Assembly: GCA_900316645.1 (NCBI GenBank)
Contig: ONDP01000015.1
Span: 16,128-80,127, forward strand
Length of the DNA stretch: 64,000 bases
Direction: 5' to 3'
Source: an uncultured Prevotellaceae bacterium
GTDB taxonomy: Bacteria > Bacteroidota > Bacteroidia > Bacteroidales > Bacteroidaceae
Positions 33,578 to 41,836 of the stretch are shown here, in pieces; positions within the stretch are counted from its first letter, which is position 1, and every line of letters begins with the position of its first letter. The notes beneath the pieces are model-generated. The model saw only the letters and a program-made list of their open reading frames with translations, did not search any database and was not told the DNA's origin. Position numbers and translations under genes: made by a program.

Positions 33578-34481
33578 ATGGTAAACTACAAGGATTTGGG
33601 TCTCGTAAATACTCGCGAGATGTTCAAGAAGGCCGTTGCCGGTGGTTATGCTATTCCTGCTTTCAACTTCAATACAATGGAGCAGATGCAGGCTATCGTT
33701 CAGGCTGCTGTTGAGACAAAGTCTCCTGTTATCATGCAGGTTTCTAAGGGTGCACGTAACTATGCTAACGCTACTATTCTTCGCTATATGGCTGAAGGCG
33801 CTGTGGCTTATGCTAAGGAATTGGGTTGCGAGAAGCCTGAAATCGTGCTGCACCTTGACCACGGTGATAGCTTCGAGCTCTGTAAGGATTGTATCGACAT
33901 GGGCTTCTCAAGCGTGATGTATGATGGTTCTTCACTGCCTTACGAGGAGAATATCAAGATTTCCCGTCAGGTTGTAGAGTATGCTCATAAGTATGATGTT
34001 ACTGTTGAGTGCGAGCTGGGTGTGCTGGCTGGTGTAGAGGACGAGGTTGCCTCAGAGGTAAGCCATTATACAAAGCCTGAGGAAGTAATCGACTTCGCTA
34101 CCCGTACTGGTTGCGATTCTCTGGCTATCTCTATCGGTACTGATTGAGAAGAAGCTTCCTGGATTCCCCATCGTGCTTCATGGTTCTTCTTCTGTTCCTC
34201 AGGAAGAGGTTGACACCATCAATAAGTTCGGTGGCAATCTGCCCGATGCAGTAGGTATCCCCGAGGAGCAGCTCCGCAAGGCTGCTAAGAGTGCTGTATG
34301 TAAGATTAACATCGACTCAGACTCTCGTCTGGCTATGACTGCTGCTATCCGCCAGTATCTGGCTGAGCATCCAGATCACTTCGATCCTCGTCAGTATCTG
34401 AAGCCAGCTCGTGAGAACATGAAGAAGATGTACATCCACAAGATTAAGGAAGTACTTGGTTCTGACGGAAAGCTTGGATAA
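33578..34481 (+). pseudogene. fba: Class II fructose-bisphosphate aldolase, broken by an internal deletion
   Basis: Frame one encodes the normal N-terminal 188 residues, including the catalytic pair LHLDHGD (Asp94, His95) and ECELG, then reads GTD and stops at 34145-34147. From 34143 the next frame continues as IEKKLPGFPI and then VLHGSSSVPQEEVDTINKFG to the normal C-terminus at 34481. The relatives I know run GTSHGAYKF plus about 25 residues before the KLPGFP segment, and total about 334 residues against about 300 here. Some 100 bp including the SHGAYK metal-ligand His therefore appear deleted with loss of frame. Flanking sequence is otherwise intact, so the loss is recent or an assembly error. 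A promoter and terminator are present. Confidence 0.85.
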
Positions 34482-34503
34482 TCCAATAGATTCCCAATAA
34501 ATG

Positions 34504-34540
34504 ATAAGCCTCGGACGTATTTGTCTGAGGCTTATTTTTT
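34504..34540. terminator. Bidirectional terminator between fba and the DUF4831 gene
   Basis: ATAAGCCTCGGAC and GTCTGAGGCTTAT form a 13-bp stem with a 6-nt loop and a TTTTTT run on the plus strand. On the minus strand it follows, and slightly overlaps, the DUF4831 stop codon. Confidence 0.85.
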
Positions 34541-35609
34541 ATTCAGGAATCTCTGCTTGAAGCTTTTCAATAGCTCCTGTAATGGGGTTGAGCACCAAGT
34601 GGGTAGGGTATTTCTTGAAAAGGCTGCCTCCATGAAGCTCGGTGAAACCGAACTGGGCAAAAGGATAGTTGTAGGTAGCTAATTGCTGGTTTTCCCTGTA
34701 AAGGGTGAGTTTGACGATACCAGGTATATTAGCATAGAATCCTCCGTCTTTTTTGTTTTCAGGGAAGTCAAATTGCTGTTGGTTGTGTTGGTGCAGGTCT
34801 TCTAACGAGAGATAGAAGGGTATGCCGGACAGGTCATCCTTGTCAACAAGTCCCAATTGCTTGCTAATGCGGAAGATGACTTCGTGTTTCAACTCTTTGT
34901 CAGGACAGATGACAATCTGCTGCTCTGTAGTATCGCAGACAGTGGTACCAACAAAGAGCGACATCAGTTGTTGGGTAGTGCGGTCTATCTCGTCGAGCAT
35001 CAGTTGCAACTGGGCGCGGTCGGTAGGCATTTCCTCTGCCTCACCGGTAATGAGTTGTTGACGGTGCTCTTGTAGTTCGGCAATCTGCAGCGCAGTGAGT
35101 TCTGCCTTGCGTGCCATGCTGCCAGCCTGCATTATTTCCGAACTGAGTAGCAGTATGGGCTCACTCACTGGCTGACGGGGGGCAGGGATGAAGTGCTGCG
35201 GTTGGCTGACAACCATCGGAGTGTCGTTAACTGCCAGCAGGATTCCGTCTTCGCTGCGATGTATCTCTGATGTGGCACTTCTGCCTTTGAGGTTGACAAT
35301 AAAACATTTTGAGGTGTCACGAACACCTGACAGACTTAGTTGGAAGTTCAGGAGCCGATGACTGATAGCCTTCTCTCTGGCCACGTCCTTACGCAGCAAA
35401 TAACGCTCGGCATAGTCGCAGAAGATACCTGGGGTATAGACTTTCTTTTCGACAAGAAGATGGAAATGAACAGCGGTTTTGGGTAAGTAGTAAACTGTTC
35501 CTTCCGGCATTTTCTCTGATTCAAGAAGGGAAACGGAAATAGGCTGCGCCAGCAATGTCATGGGACAAAGCAATAGGGCAACATATATAAGGATAATCAG
35601 TCGTTTCAT
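34539..35609 (-). CDS. DUF4831 family exported protein
   Basis: 356 aa. The signal peptide ends at MTLLAQ. The body matches the Bacteroidetes-specific DUF4831 family by its overall pattern (EGTVYYLPKTAVHFHLLVEK, the YAERYLL segment, and the C-terminal GAIEKLQAE). There are no catalytic motifs, and a helical, Gln-rich middle (about residues 165-215) may be a coiled coil. It starts 6 bp after the stop of the NnrD/E gene on the same strand and is probably in its operon. The function of the family is unknown; the protein is expected to be periplasmic. Confidence 0.75.
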   Translation of the reverse strand: MKRLIILIYVALLLCPMTLLAQPISVSLLESEKMPEGTVYYLPKTAVHFHLLVEKKVYTPGIFCDYAERYLLRKDVAREKAISHRLLNFQLSLSGVRDTSKCFIVNLKGRSATSEIHRSEDGILLAVNDTPMVVSQPQHFIPAPRQPVSEPILLLSSEIMQAGSMARKAELTALQIAELQEHRQQLITGEAEEMPTDRAQLQLMLDEIDRTTQQLMSLFVGTTVCDTTEQQIVICPDKELKHEVIFRISKQLGLVDKDDLSGIPFYLSLEDLHQHNQQQFDFPENKKDGGFYANIPGIVKLTLYRENQQLATYNYPFAQFGFTELHGGSLFKKYPTHLVLNPITGAIEKLQAEIPE

Positions 35610-35615
35610 GAATGC

Positions 35616-37130
35616 TTACTCTTTCAATCGCTTGAAGGCGCGTGACAGATAGCGGATAATATCTTCAGCAATCAGACTCTCTTCGCCTAAGTCGCGGGCA
35701 GCTAAATCACCAGCCAATCCATGCAGATAGACGCCTACAATACAGGCTTCTTTCTGATGGTATCCACGTGCCAGAAGTGCTGTGATAATACCTGTCAGTA
35801 CGTCACCGCTTCCCGCTGTTGCCATACCGGCATTACCGGTGGAATTGAAAACGACATGGCCGTCGGGCATGCAGATGGCAGTATAGTGCCCTTTGATAAT
35901 GACATACCCTTGTATTCTCTCTGCCAAATGGCGGGCTTTGGTAAGCCGCTCGTAAGAGTCGGCAGAAGGACCTTCCATGCGGTCAAACTCCTTGACATGA
36001 GGCGTCAGGATGATACCTTTAGGCAATTGCTGCTGCCAAGCGCGATGGGAACCCAAGATGTTGATGGCGTCAGCATCGGCAACAATAGGACAGGTGGCTC
36101 GGCGTAGCTGCGTAATCATTGGAATCGCCGTAGTCTCGCTTTGCCCGATGCCAGGACCGATACCCAATGCCTGGAAATCTTCTGTATCGACGGCTTCCGA
36201 GAAAATGGTTTCCTCTGGGTCAAACTGAAGCACGGCTTCTGGAACAGCTATCTGTAGAATTTCACGGTTTTTCTTAGGGGTATGTATGGTTACCTTGCCC
36301 ACGCCGGAACGTAAACAGGCTCGAGCTGACAGGATGGCTGCACCGGCCATTCCATAGCTGCCTGCTACCAAGAGGGCATGTCCCATCTGTCCTTTGTGAG
36401 AAAAGGGGTCGCGACCAAGGAGCATGGAGCGCACCTCAGCTTCCTCAACCACTGTGTAATTGGCCTCTATTTTGTTGATGCCTTCCTGACTGAGGCGGAT
36501 GTCAAGCACTCGCAATTGTCCAATGAAAGGTTGGTTCTCTTGGAAATAGAAGGATAGTTTGGGCTGTTGGAGTGTCAGGGTAAGCGTTGCCTTAATAATG
36601 TTCGCGCGTACATTATAAGTATTGTCCTCTGTCATTAGGCCGGAAGGAACGTCAATAGATACGATGTCGGCAGTAGAGGCGTTGATGTATTTAACCAATG
36701 AGGCAAAGCCGCCGGCTAAGGGTTTGTTAAGTCCTGAACCGAACAGTCCGTCAACGACCAGCATGCCTTTCTCCAAGCGTGGCGGGTCGAATTCCTGAGA
36801 GACCTCGGTAAAATCTTTTACATGTTTCGATTCTGTCAATTTGCGTTTGTTCGCAGCACATTCTTCAGCAAGATGCCCGGAAATATTGAAAAGATAAACA
36901 CTGACCTGATAACCTTGGTCGCCCAACATACGGGCTACTGCCAAAGCATCACCACCATTATTGCCGGGTCCGGCAAAGACCACTACGGGTATAGCATTAT
37001 TCCATACTTCAGTGATGGCTCGTGTCAGCGCTTTTGCTGCACGCTCCATCAAATCGATGCTGGGTATAGGCTCGTTTTCAATGGTAAATCTATCGAGCTC
37101 TTTGATCTGAGCACTAGTGAATATCTTCAT
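35616..37130 (-). CDS. nnr: Bifunctional NAD(P)H-hydrate epimerase/dehydratase
   Basis: 504 aa from the ATG at 37128-37130. The 14 extra upstream codons (MANNWFIFLIFAVV) are hydrophobic and unlike the family, and a TATTTTTG -7-like element lies inside them, so the later start is preferred. The N-terminal YjeF epimerase domain (about 1-215) has AGPGNNGGDALAVAR. The C-terminal ADP-dependent dehydratase domain (about 225-500) has GPGIGQSE and the ATP/ADP signature NAGMATAGSGDVLTGIITAL. Together they repair hydrated NADH and NADPH in the cytoplasm. It is divergent from hpt. Confidence 0.95.
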   Translation of the reverse strand: MKIFTSAQIKELDRFTIENEPIPSIDLMERAAKALTRAITEVWNNAIPVVVFAGPGNNGGDALAVARMLGDQGYQVSVYLFNISGHLAEECAANKRKLTESKHVKDFTEVSQEFDPPRLEKGMLVVDGLFGSGLNKPLAGGFASLVKYINASTADIVSIDVPSGLMTEDNTYNVRANIIKATLTLTLQQPKLSFYFQENQPFIGQLRVLDIRLSQEGINKIEANYTVVEEAEVRSMLLGRDPFSHKGQMGHALLVAGSYGMAGAAILSARACLRSGVGKVTIHTPKKNREILQIAVPEAVLQFDPEETIFSEAVDTEDFQALGIGPGIGQSETTAIPMITQLRRATCPIVADADAINILGSHRAWQQQLPKGIILTPHVKEFDRMEGPSADSYERLTKARHLAERIQGYVIIKGHYTAICMPDGHVVFNSTGNAGMATAGSGDVLTGIITALLARGYHQKEACIVGVYLHGLAGDLAARDLGEESLIAEDIIRYLSRAFKRLKE

Positions 37131-37190
37131 AACAACTGCAAAAATAAGAAAAATAAACCAATTGTTAGCCATTCTTTGGTAAAAAATTTG

Positions 37191-37198
37191 TATTTTTG
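37191..37198 (+). promoter_or_regulatory. -7 element of hpt
   Basis: TATTTTTG matches TAnnTTTG, 24 bp before the hpt ATG. The nearest TTG candidates are 12 or 26 bp upstream, neither at the ideal distance. Confidence 0.45.
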
Positions 37199-37222
37199 TA
37201 CCAAATTTAAGACTTTTGAGCT

Positions 37223-37762
37223 ATGAGTATTGTGAAAATCAAGGACAAAACGTTCAAAACTTCTATTCCTGAGCAGGAGATAAAGGAACGAGTTAAGAAG
37301 TTGGCTTTGCAGATGAGCAAGGACTACGAGGGAAAGAATCCATTGTTCCTCGCTGTGCTGAATGGTTCATTTATCTTTGCAGCTGACTTGATGCGAGAGA
37401 TGACAATACCATGTGAGATCTCGTTTGTGAAGTTGGCGTCTTATCAAGGTACAACGTCAACAGGTAAAGTGAAGGAGGTAATCGGTATCAATGAAGACCT
37501 TACCGGACGCGCAGTCGTTATCGTGGAAGATATCGTAGAGAGTGGACATACCATGAAGCGGATGATAGAGACGCTGGGTACTCGTAATCCTGCATCGGTT
37601 GACATCTGCACGCTCTTTGTGAAGCCCGAGAAACTGGCGGTGGATCTCGATATAAAATATGCGGCATTCTCCATTCCTAATACTTTTATCGTAGGCTATG
37701 GCTTGGACTACGATCAGCAAGGCAGATGTCTGAAGGATGTATGTTCACTAGTTGAGAGTTGA
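37223..37762 (+). CDS. hpt: Hypoxanthine phosphoribosyltransferase
   Basis: 179 aa, cytoplasmic purine salvage enzyme converting hypoxanthine or guanine plus PRPP to IMP or GMP. The PRPP-binding motif VVIVEDIVESGHTM and the flexible-loop region KLASYQGTTSTGKVKE are present, as is the base-contact segment near FIVGYGLDYDQQGR. The last codons and stop (VES*) fall inside a short repeat (37751-37779). It leads the hpt-adk-obg-pgeF gene string. Confidence 0.95.
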   Translation: MSIVKIKDKTFKTSIPEQEIKERVKKLALQMSKDYEGKNPLFLAVLNGSFIFAADLMREMTIPCEISFVKLASYQGTTSTGKVKEVIGINEDLTGRAVVIVEDIVESGHTMKRMIETLGTRNPASVDICTLFVKPEKLAVDLDIKYAAFSIPNTFIVGYGLDYDQQGRCLKDVCSLVES

Positions 37763-37779
37763 GAGTTTAGAGTTTAGTG
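37751..37779. repeat. Short repeat spanning the hpt stop codon
   Basis: Tandem GTTGAGA and GTTTAGA-like units cover the end of hpt and the gap to adk. They include GTTTAGAGTTT (37765-37775), the reverse complement of the element upstream of the aldolase gene. Confidence 0.65.
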
Positions 37780-37910
37780 TTATGAGAGAGGTTAAACTGC
37801 CACATTTACCAAGTGATGTGGAGGCACGTCAGAGTGACCTTCTGCAAGATTTATGGTATAAGGGGAAAGAGGCACAAGTTAAACAAGACGAACAAGAAAA
37901 AATTATACAA

Positions 37911-38483
37911 ATGAAGAATATCGTAATTTTTGGCGCTCCTGGTTCTGGAAAGGGAACTCAGAGCGAGTTGTTGATAAAGCACTATGGGTTGGGACATATC
38001 TCGACTGGTGATGTGCTGCGTGATGAAATAAAGAAGGGAACCGAGCTTGGAAAGACTGCCCAGCAGTTTATCGACAAGGGTCAACTGATTCCCGACGAGT
38101 TGATGATCAGTATTTTGGCTTCCGTTTACGATTCGTTTGGAAGGGGTCATAAGGGTGTTATCTTCGATGGCTTCCCCCGTACCATTCCACAGGCGGAGGC
38201 TCTTAAGAAAATGCTTGACGAACGTGGTGACAAGGTGGCTGCTATGATTGAACTCGACGTTCCCGAGGAAGAACTGATGAAGCGTCTCGTTCTGCGTGGA
38301 CAGCAGAGCGGTCGCGCTGATGACAACGAGGAAACCATCAAAAAACGTCTGGTTGTTTATCATTCACAGACACAACCGCTCATTGAGTGGTATAAACAGG
38401 AGGGGCTTCACCACCATATCAATGGTTCGGGCACACTGGAGCGTATCTTCGAGGATATTCGTGAGGTGATAGATGGAATCTAA
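37911..38483 (+). CDS. adk: Adenylate kinase (short, lidless type)
   Basis: 190 aa from the ATG at 37911, which begins the family with [16 protein letters not shown] (P-loop). Further motifs are [24 protein letters not shown] and [20 protein letters not shown], the short LID without zinc cysteines. It interconverts ATP plus AMP and two ADP. The open frame extends 53 codons upstream through a polar segment starting MREVKLPHLPSDVEARQSDL (ATG at 37782); this extension is not part of the usual enzyme and might be a separate leader peptide. The 3' end overlaps obg by 11 bp. Confidence 0.93.
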   Translation: MKNIVIFGAPGSGKGTQSELLIKHYGLGHISTGDVLRDEIKKGTELGKTAQQFIDKGQLIPDELMISILASVYDSFGRGHKGVIFDGFPRTIPQAEALKKMLDERGDKVAAMIELDVPEEELMKRLVLRGQQSGRADDNEETIKKRLVVYHSQTQPLIEWYKQEGLHHHINGSGTLERIFEDIREVIDGI

Positions 38484-39645
38484 TTTCGTTGACTATGTCA
38501 AGATATATTGCCGTTCGGGCAAAGGCGGACGAGGATCTATGCATCTTCGTCATGTGAAGTATAACCCTAACGGTGGACCTGATGGCGGTGACGGTGGCAA
38601 GGGTGGCAGTATTATCCTGAGGGGAAACCATAATTACTGGACATTGCTGCACCTTAAGTTTGAGCGTCATATCTTTGCAGAGCATGGAGGTAATGGCGGA
38701 CGCGATAAATGTCATGGTACCGACGGAAAGGATGTGTATATCGACGTGCCTTGCGGGACGGTGGTCTATAATGCGGAAACAGGCAAATACGTCTGTGATG
38801 TCACTTACGACGGACAGGAGGTTGTGCTGCTGAAAGGAGGTAGGGGAGGACTGGGTAATTTCCAGTTCCGCTCAGCCACCAATCAGGCACCTCGCTATGC
38901 GCAGCCTGGAGAGCCGATGCAGGAGATGACCATTATCTTGGAATTGAAACTCCTGGCTGATGTTGGACTGGTGGGCTTTCCCAATGCAGGGAAATCGACT
39001 TTGGTGTCTTCTCTGTCGAATGCCCGTCCGAAAATAGCGAATTATCCGTTTACCACTATGGAGCCTTCGTTGGGCATTGTGGGCTATCGCGATGGGAAAT
39101 CGTTCGTGATGGCTGATATCCCGGGTATTATTGAAGGCGCCAGTGAAGGCAAAGGTTTAGGTCTGCGATTCCTCCGTCATATCGAACGTAATTCGTTGTT
39201 GCTATTTATGGTCCCGGGTGACACCGATGATATCAATCGCGAATATCATATTCTGCTCAACGAATTGGCGCAGTTCAATCCCGAACTGTTGGATAAGCAT
39301 AGGGTGCTGGCAGTGACCAAATGCGACCTGCTGGATGCCGAACTCATCGAAATGTTGCGTGAGACACTTCCTGATGACCTCCCGGTGGTCTTTATCTCTG
39401 CAGTAGCCAATATGGGGCTGGACGAATTGAAGGATGTGTTGTGGCGAGAGCTCAATGCGGAGAGCAACAAACTGGCTTCAGCGATGGCAGAGGATACCTT
39501 GGTACATCGCGATAAGGATATGTCGCGCTTTGCCCAGGAACTGGCTGATGAGGGCGAAGATGAGGAGATAGAAGTGATTGATATAGACGATCTGGATGAA
39601 CTAGAAGATGTGGAGTATCTAGACGACTTGGAAGATCTGGAATAA
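38473..39645 (+). CDS. obg: Obg/CgtA GTPase
   Basis: 390 aa, essential ribosome-associated GTPase acting in 50S assembly. The glycine-rich Obg fold fills the N-terminus ([27 protein letters not shown]). The G domain starts near residue 165 with GFPNAGKST (G1), [14 protein letters not shown] (G3) and TKCD (G4). A strongly acidic tail (about 350-390, Glu/Asp-rich) replaces the OCT domain, as usual in Bacteroidales. It overlaps the end of adk, and pgeF starts immediately after its stop. Confidence 0.96.
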   Translation: MESNFVDYVKIYCRSGKGGRGSMHLRHVKYNPNGGPDGGDGGKGGSIILRGNHNYWTLLHLKFERHIFAEHGGNGGRDKCHGTDGKDVYIDVPCGTVVYNAETGKYVCDVTYDGQEVVLLKGGRGGLGNFQFRSATNQAPRYAQPGEPMQEMTIILELKLLADVGLVGFPNAGKSTLVSSLSNARPKIANYPFTTMEPSLGIVGYRDGKSFVMADIPGIIEGASEGKGLGLRFLRHIERNSLLLFMVPGDTDDINREYHILLNELAQFNPELLDKHRVLAVTKCDLLDAELIEMLRETLPDDLPVVFISAVANMGLDELKDVLWRELNAESNKLASAMAEDTLVHRDKDMSRFAQELADEGEDEEIEVIDIDDLDELEDVEYLDDLEDLE

Positions 39646-40398
39646 ATGAGAATCCCCCAACTGCTATATTATCCACTCGCTGAAGAGGTCATTGCTTTCA
39701 GCTCCACCCGTCATGGTGGCGTCAGTGAGGGCAACTATGGCGAATTCAATATAAATGCCTATTGTGGCGACAATCCTCAACACATTGCCGAGAACCGCCG
39801 TGCGTTAAGTGCCCTGCTCGGTATCTCCGAGGAGCGTATCATTATGCCCCATCAAGTTCATGGAACGGAGGTGCGACGTATTGATGCCCCTCCGTCGGAG
39901 ATTATCGAGGGCGTGGATGCCGTGATGACGGATGTCCCCGGTTTGTGTATTGGTGTATCTACGGCAGACTGTATTCCCATATTGCTTTACGACGCTCGTC
40001 ATCATGCTGCCTGTGCCGTGCATGCGGGATGGCGGGGAACTGTGAAGCGGATTCTCCATAGGGCCGTTGCGGCAATGACTGATGCCTATGGTTGTATTCC
40101 TTCTGAAATGAAGGCTGTGATAGGTCCAGGTATATCGTTGGAAAGTTTCGAAGTAGGCGATGAGGTTTATGAGCAGTTTGCCGATGCCGGATTTGAAATG
40201 GGGGTGCTGGCTCGTAAATATTCCAAATGGCACATTGACCTTCACTTGTGCAATCGTCTCCAGTTGGAAACGTTGGGCGTAAAAGATATTATGACATCAA
40301 CTATCTGCACATATAAAGATTTTTCTCATTATTTCTCAGCACGTCGGTTGGGTGTGCAGTCTGGACGCGTGTTTTCAGGCATAATGCTTGGACATTAA
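39646..40398 (+). CDS. pgeF: Peptidoglycan editing factor/multicopper polyphenol oxidase family (YfiH)
   Basis: 250 aa. Family motifs are FSSTRHGGVSEG, MPHQVHGTEV, STADCIPILL and HAGWRGTVKRIL, which carry the His/Cys metal ligands of the laccase-domain (DUF152) fold. In E. coli the homologue removes wrongly incorporated L-Ser from peptidoglycan precursors; purine-nucleoside phosphorylase/deaminase activity has also been reported for the family. The ATG directly abuts the obg stop, so it is the last gene of the hpt operon. A terminator follows. Confidence 0.92.
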   Translation: MRIPQLLYYPLAEEVIAFSSTRHGGVSEGNYGEFNINAYCGDNPQHIAENRRALSALLGISEERIIMPHQVHGTEVRRIDAPPSEIIEGVDAVMTDVPGLCIGVSTADCIPILLYDARHHAACAVHAGWRGTVKRILHRAVAAMTDAYGCIPSEMKAVIGPGISLESFEVGDEVYEQFADAGFEMGVLARKYSKWHIDLHLCNRLQLETLGVKDIMTSTICTYKDFSHYFSARRLGVQSGRVFSGIMLGH

Positions 40399-40433
40399 CT
40401 TAAATTACGTTAATCGCGTTAATTATAGTTAAC

Positions 40434-40458
40434 ACCCCCCCCTAATAATGGGGGTTTT
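40434..40458 (+). terminator. Terminator after pgeF
   Basis: CCCCC (40438-40442) and GGGGG (40450-40454) form a GC stem with a 7-nt loop, followed by TTTT. The long C run may add alternative pairings. Confidence 0.65.
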
Positions 40459-40471
40459 AAATATAATTATG

Positions 40472-40479
40472 TATCTTTG
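40472..40479 (+). promoter_or_regulatory. -7 element of the fimbrial/surface operon
   Basis: TATCTTTG matches TAnnTTTG, 45 bp before the ATG at 40525. No TTG is seen at the usual -33 distance (the region is GGGGTTTTAA), so the promoter may need activation. It overlaps the first codon of the longer frame at 40477, arguing against that start. Confidence 0.5.
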
Positions 40480-40524
40480 TCCAAAGTTGTCCAACACTTC
40501 AATGTTAAAGAAAGTATTGTATTA

Positions 40525-41811
40525 ATGACCATAATGTTTAAAAACAGATTGTATACAAGCCTTCTACTGTCAACACTTATGTTGTTGACGATTCCTGTGA
40601 AGGCACAGCAAGTAACCATCAGTAACAACTTGCTATATGATGCTACGCTGACGCCCAACCTGAGGGTAGGGCTGCGGTTGGCGCCCCATTGGTCAATGGG
40701 TGTGACGGCAGGTTACAGACCTTGGCCTACTGATGATCACAAAGAGAAAAAGTGGAAGCATTTGCTGGTTTCTCCAGATGTGCGTTATTGGACTGATTCC
40801 GTGAATGTACATCATTTCTTTGGAGTGAACCTCATCTACGCTCATTTTAACATTGCCAATGTAAAATTCCCATTCGGGCTTTATAAGGGATTCCGCAATG
40901 AGCGTCGCCAGGGCGACCTTGGCGCTTTGGGCGCATATTACGGATACTCCTGGCCATTAGGACGCCACTGGAATATCGAGGCGTTGATAGGTGCAGCTGT
41001 GGGCTATACCAAATACAACCGTTATGAGTGCGGACAATGCGGCTCGAAGATTGGCGAAAGCAGAAAGTGGTTTGTCATTCCTCAGGCAGCGTTGAATATT
41101 GTGTTCAATATCCCCGGACGTCCAAAGAAGGATGTTACACCTGTTGAACCTTTCCAACCTGTCGTCCAGACGGAACCTGCATTGCCTACAGAGCCCGAAC
41201 TGCCAGTTGTTGAGGAAACGGTGAAGGAGCGTCCTATCGACGTATTGGTTCGCGAGAATCCTGTTTTGTCTCATATCTCAGAGTATAAGGCATACGACCG
41301 AAGTCAGGTCGTACGTCGCGATCCACATGCCATGTTCGTGTACTTCAAGCAGTCGGAGGTGAAGATTCGTCCGGAGTGGCATAATAACCAACAGGTTCTT
41401 GACCGCATTATTGAGGTCATCCAGAAGATGCAGGCTGACGGCGAAGGTCAAATCTGCAAGATACAGATTGTTGGTATGGCTTCGTTCGACGGTCCTGAGA
41501 AACTCAATGAAAGTATTGCCAAACAACGTGCATGGGCTCTCAAGCGCCATGTACAGGAAATATTGCCCATTGGCGACGACCAGTTTGATATGGCCTATGG
41601 TGGCGAGGGTTGGACAGACTTCCGCGACCAGTTGGAGGAGGTTATTGCCGGTGGTGATGAGAAGTCTGCTGAACTGCGTCAGGTGATTGACATCATCGAC
41701 AATGAGCCAAATCTGACGCGTCGTGAGCAAAAAATCAAGAAGCTCAACAGCGGGCGTACCTATAAGTACATACGCGACCACCATCTGGGTGAACAGCGTA
41801 ACTCCGGTTAA
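40525..41811 (+). CDS. DUF3575-OmpA family outer membrane protein
   Basis: 428 aa, first gene of the fimbrial operon. The start is at 40525 (MTIMFKNRL; the ATG at 40534 is also possible), giving a signal peptide ending at PVKAQ. Residues of about 25-205 form a DUF3575 beta-barrel-like domain (NNLLYDATLTPNLRVGLRLA, WNIEALIGAAVGYTKYNRYE). A proline-rich linker follows (about 210-245), and then an OmpA-like domain with long insertions (VYFKQSEVKIRP, IQIVGMASFDGPEKLN, AKQRAWALKRHV). DUF3575 proteins commonly head Mfa/FimA-type pilus loci in Bacteroidales, where an envelope-anchoring or assembly role is assumed. Confidence 0.88.
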   Translation: MTIMFKNRLYTSLLLSTLMLLTIPVKAQQVTISNNLLYDATLTPNLRVGLRLAPHWSMGVTAGYRPWPTDDHKEKKWKHLLVSPDVRYWTDSVNVHHFFGVNLIYAHFNIANVKFPFGLYKGFRNERRQGDLGALGAYYGYSWPLGRHWNIEALIGAAVGYTKYNRYECGQCGSKIGESRKWFVIPQAALNIVFNIPGRPKKDVTPVEPFQPVVQTEPALPTEPELPVVEETVKERPIDVLVRENPVLSHISEYKAYDRSQVVRRDPHAMFVYFKQSEVKIRPEWHNNQQVLDRIIEVIQKMQADGEGQICKIQIVGMASFDGPEKLNESIAKQRAWALKRHVQEILPIGDDQFDMAYGGEGWTDFRDQLEEVIAGGDEKSAELRQVIDIIDNEPNLTRREQKIKKLNSGRTYKYIRDHHLGEQRNSG

Positions 41812-41836
41812 TAAAGGAAAATAAAAGCATATCGAT

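Noticed and set aside
34173-34481. Separate small gene with an alternative start
   Set aside because: It encodes the normal C-terminal third of class II aldolase and belongs to the broken fba gene upstream.
37131-37172. Longer start for the Nnr gene giving a hydrophobic N-terminus
   Set aside because: The enzyme is cytoplasmic, the extension is not family-like, and a -7-like element lies within it.
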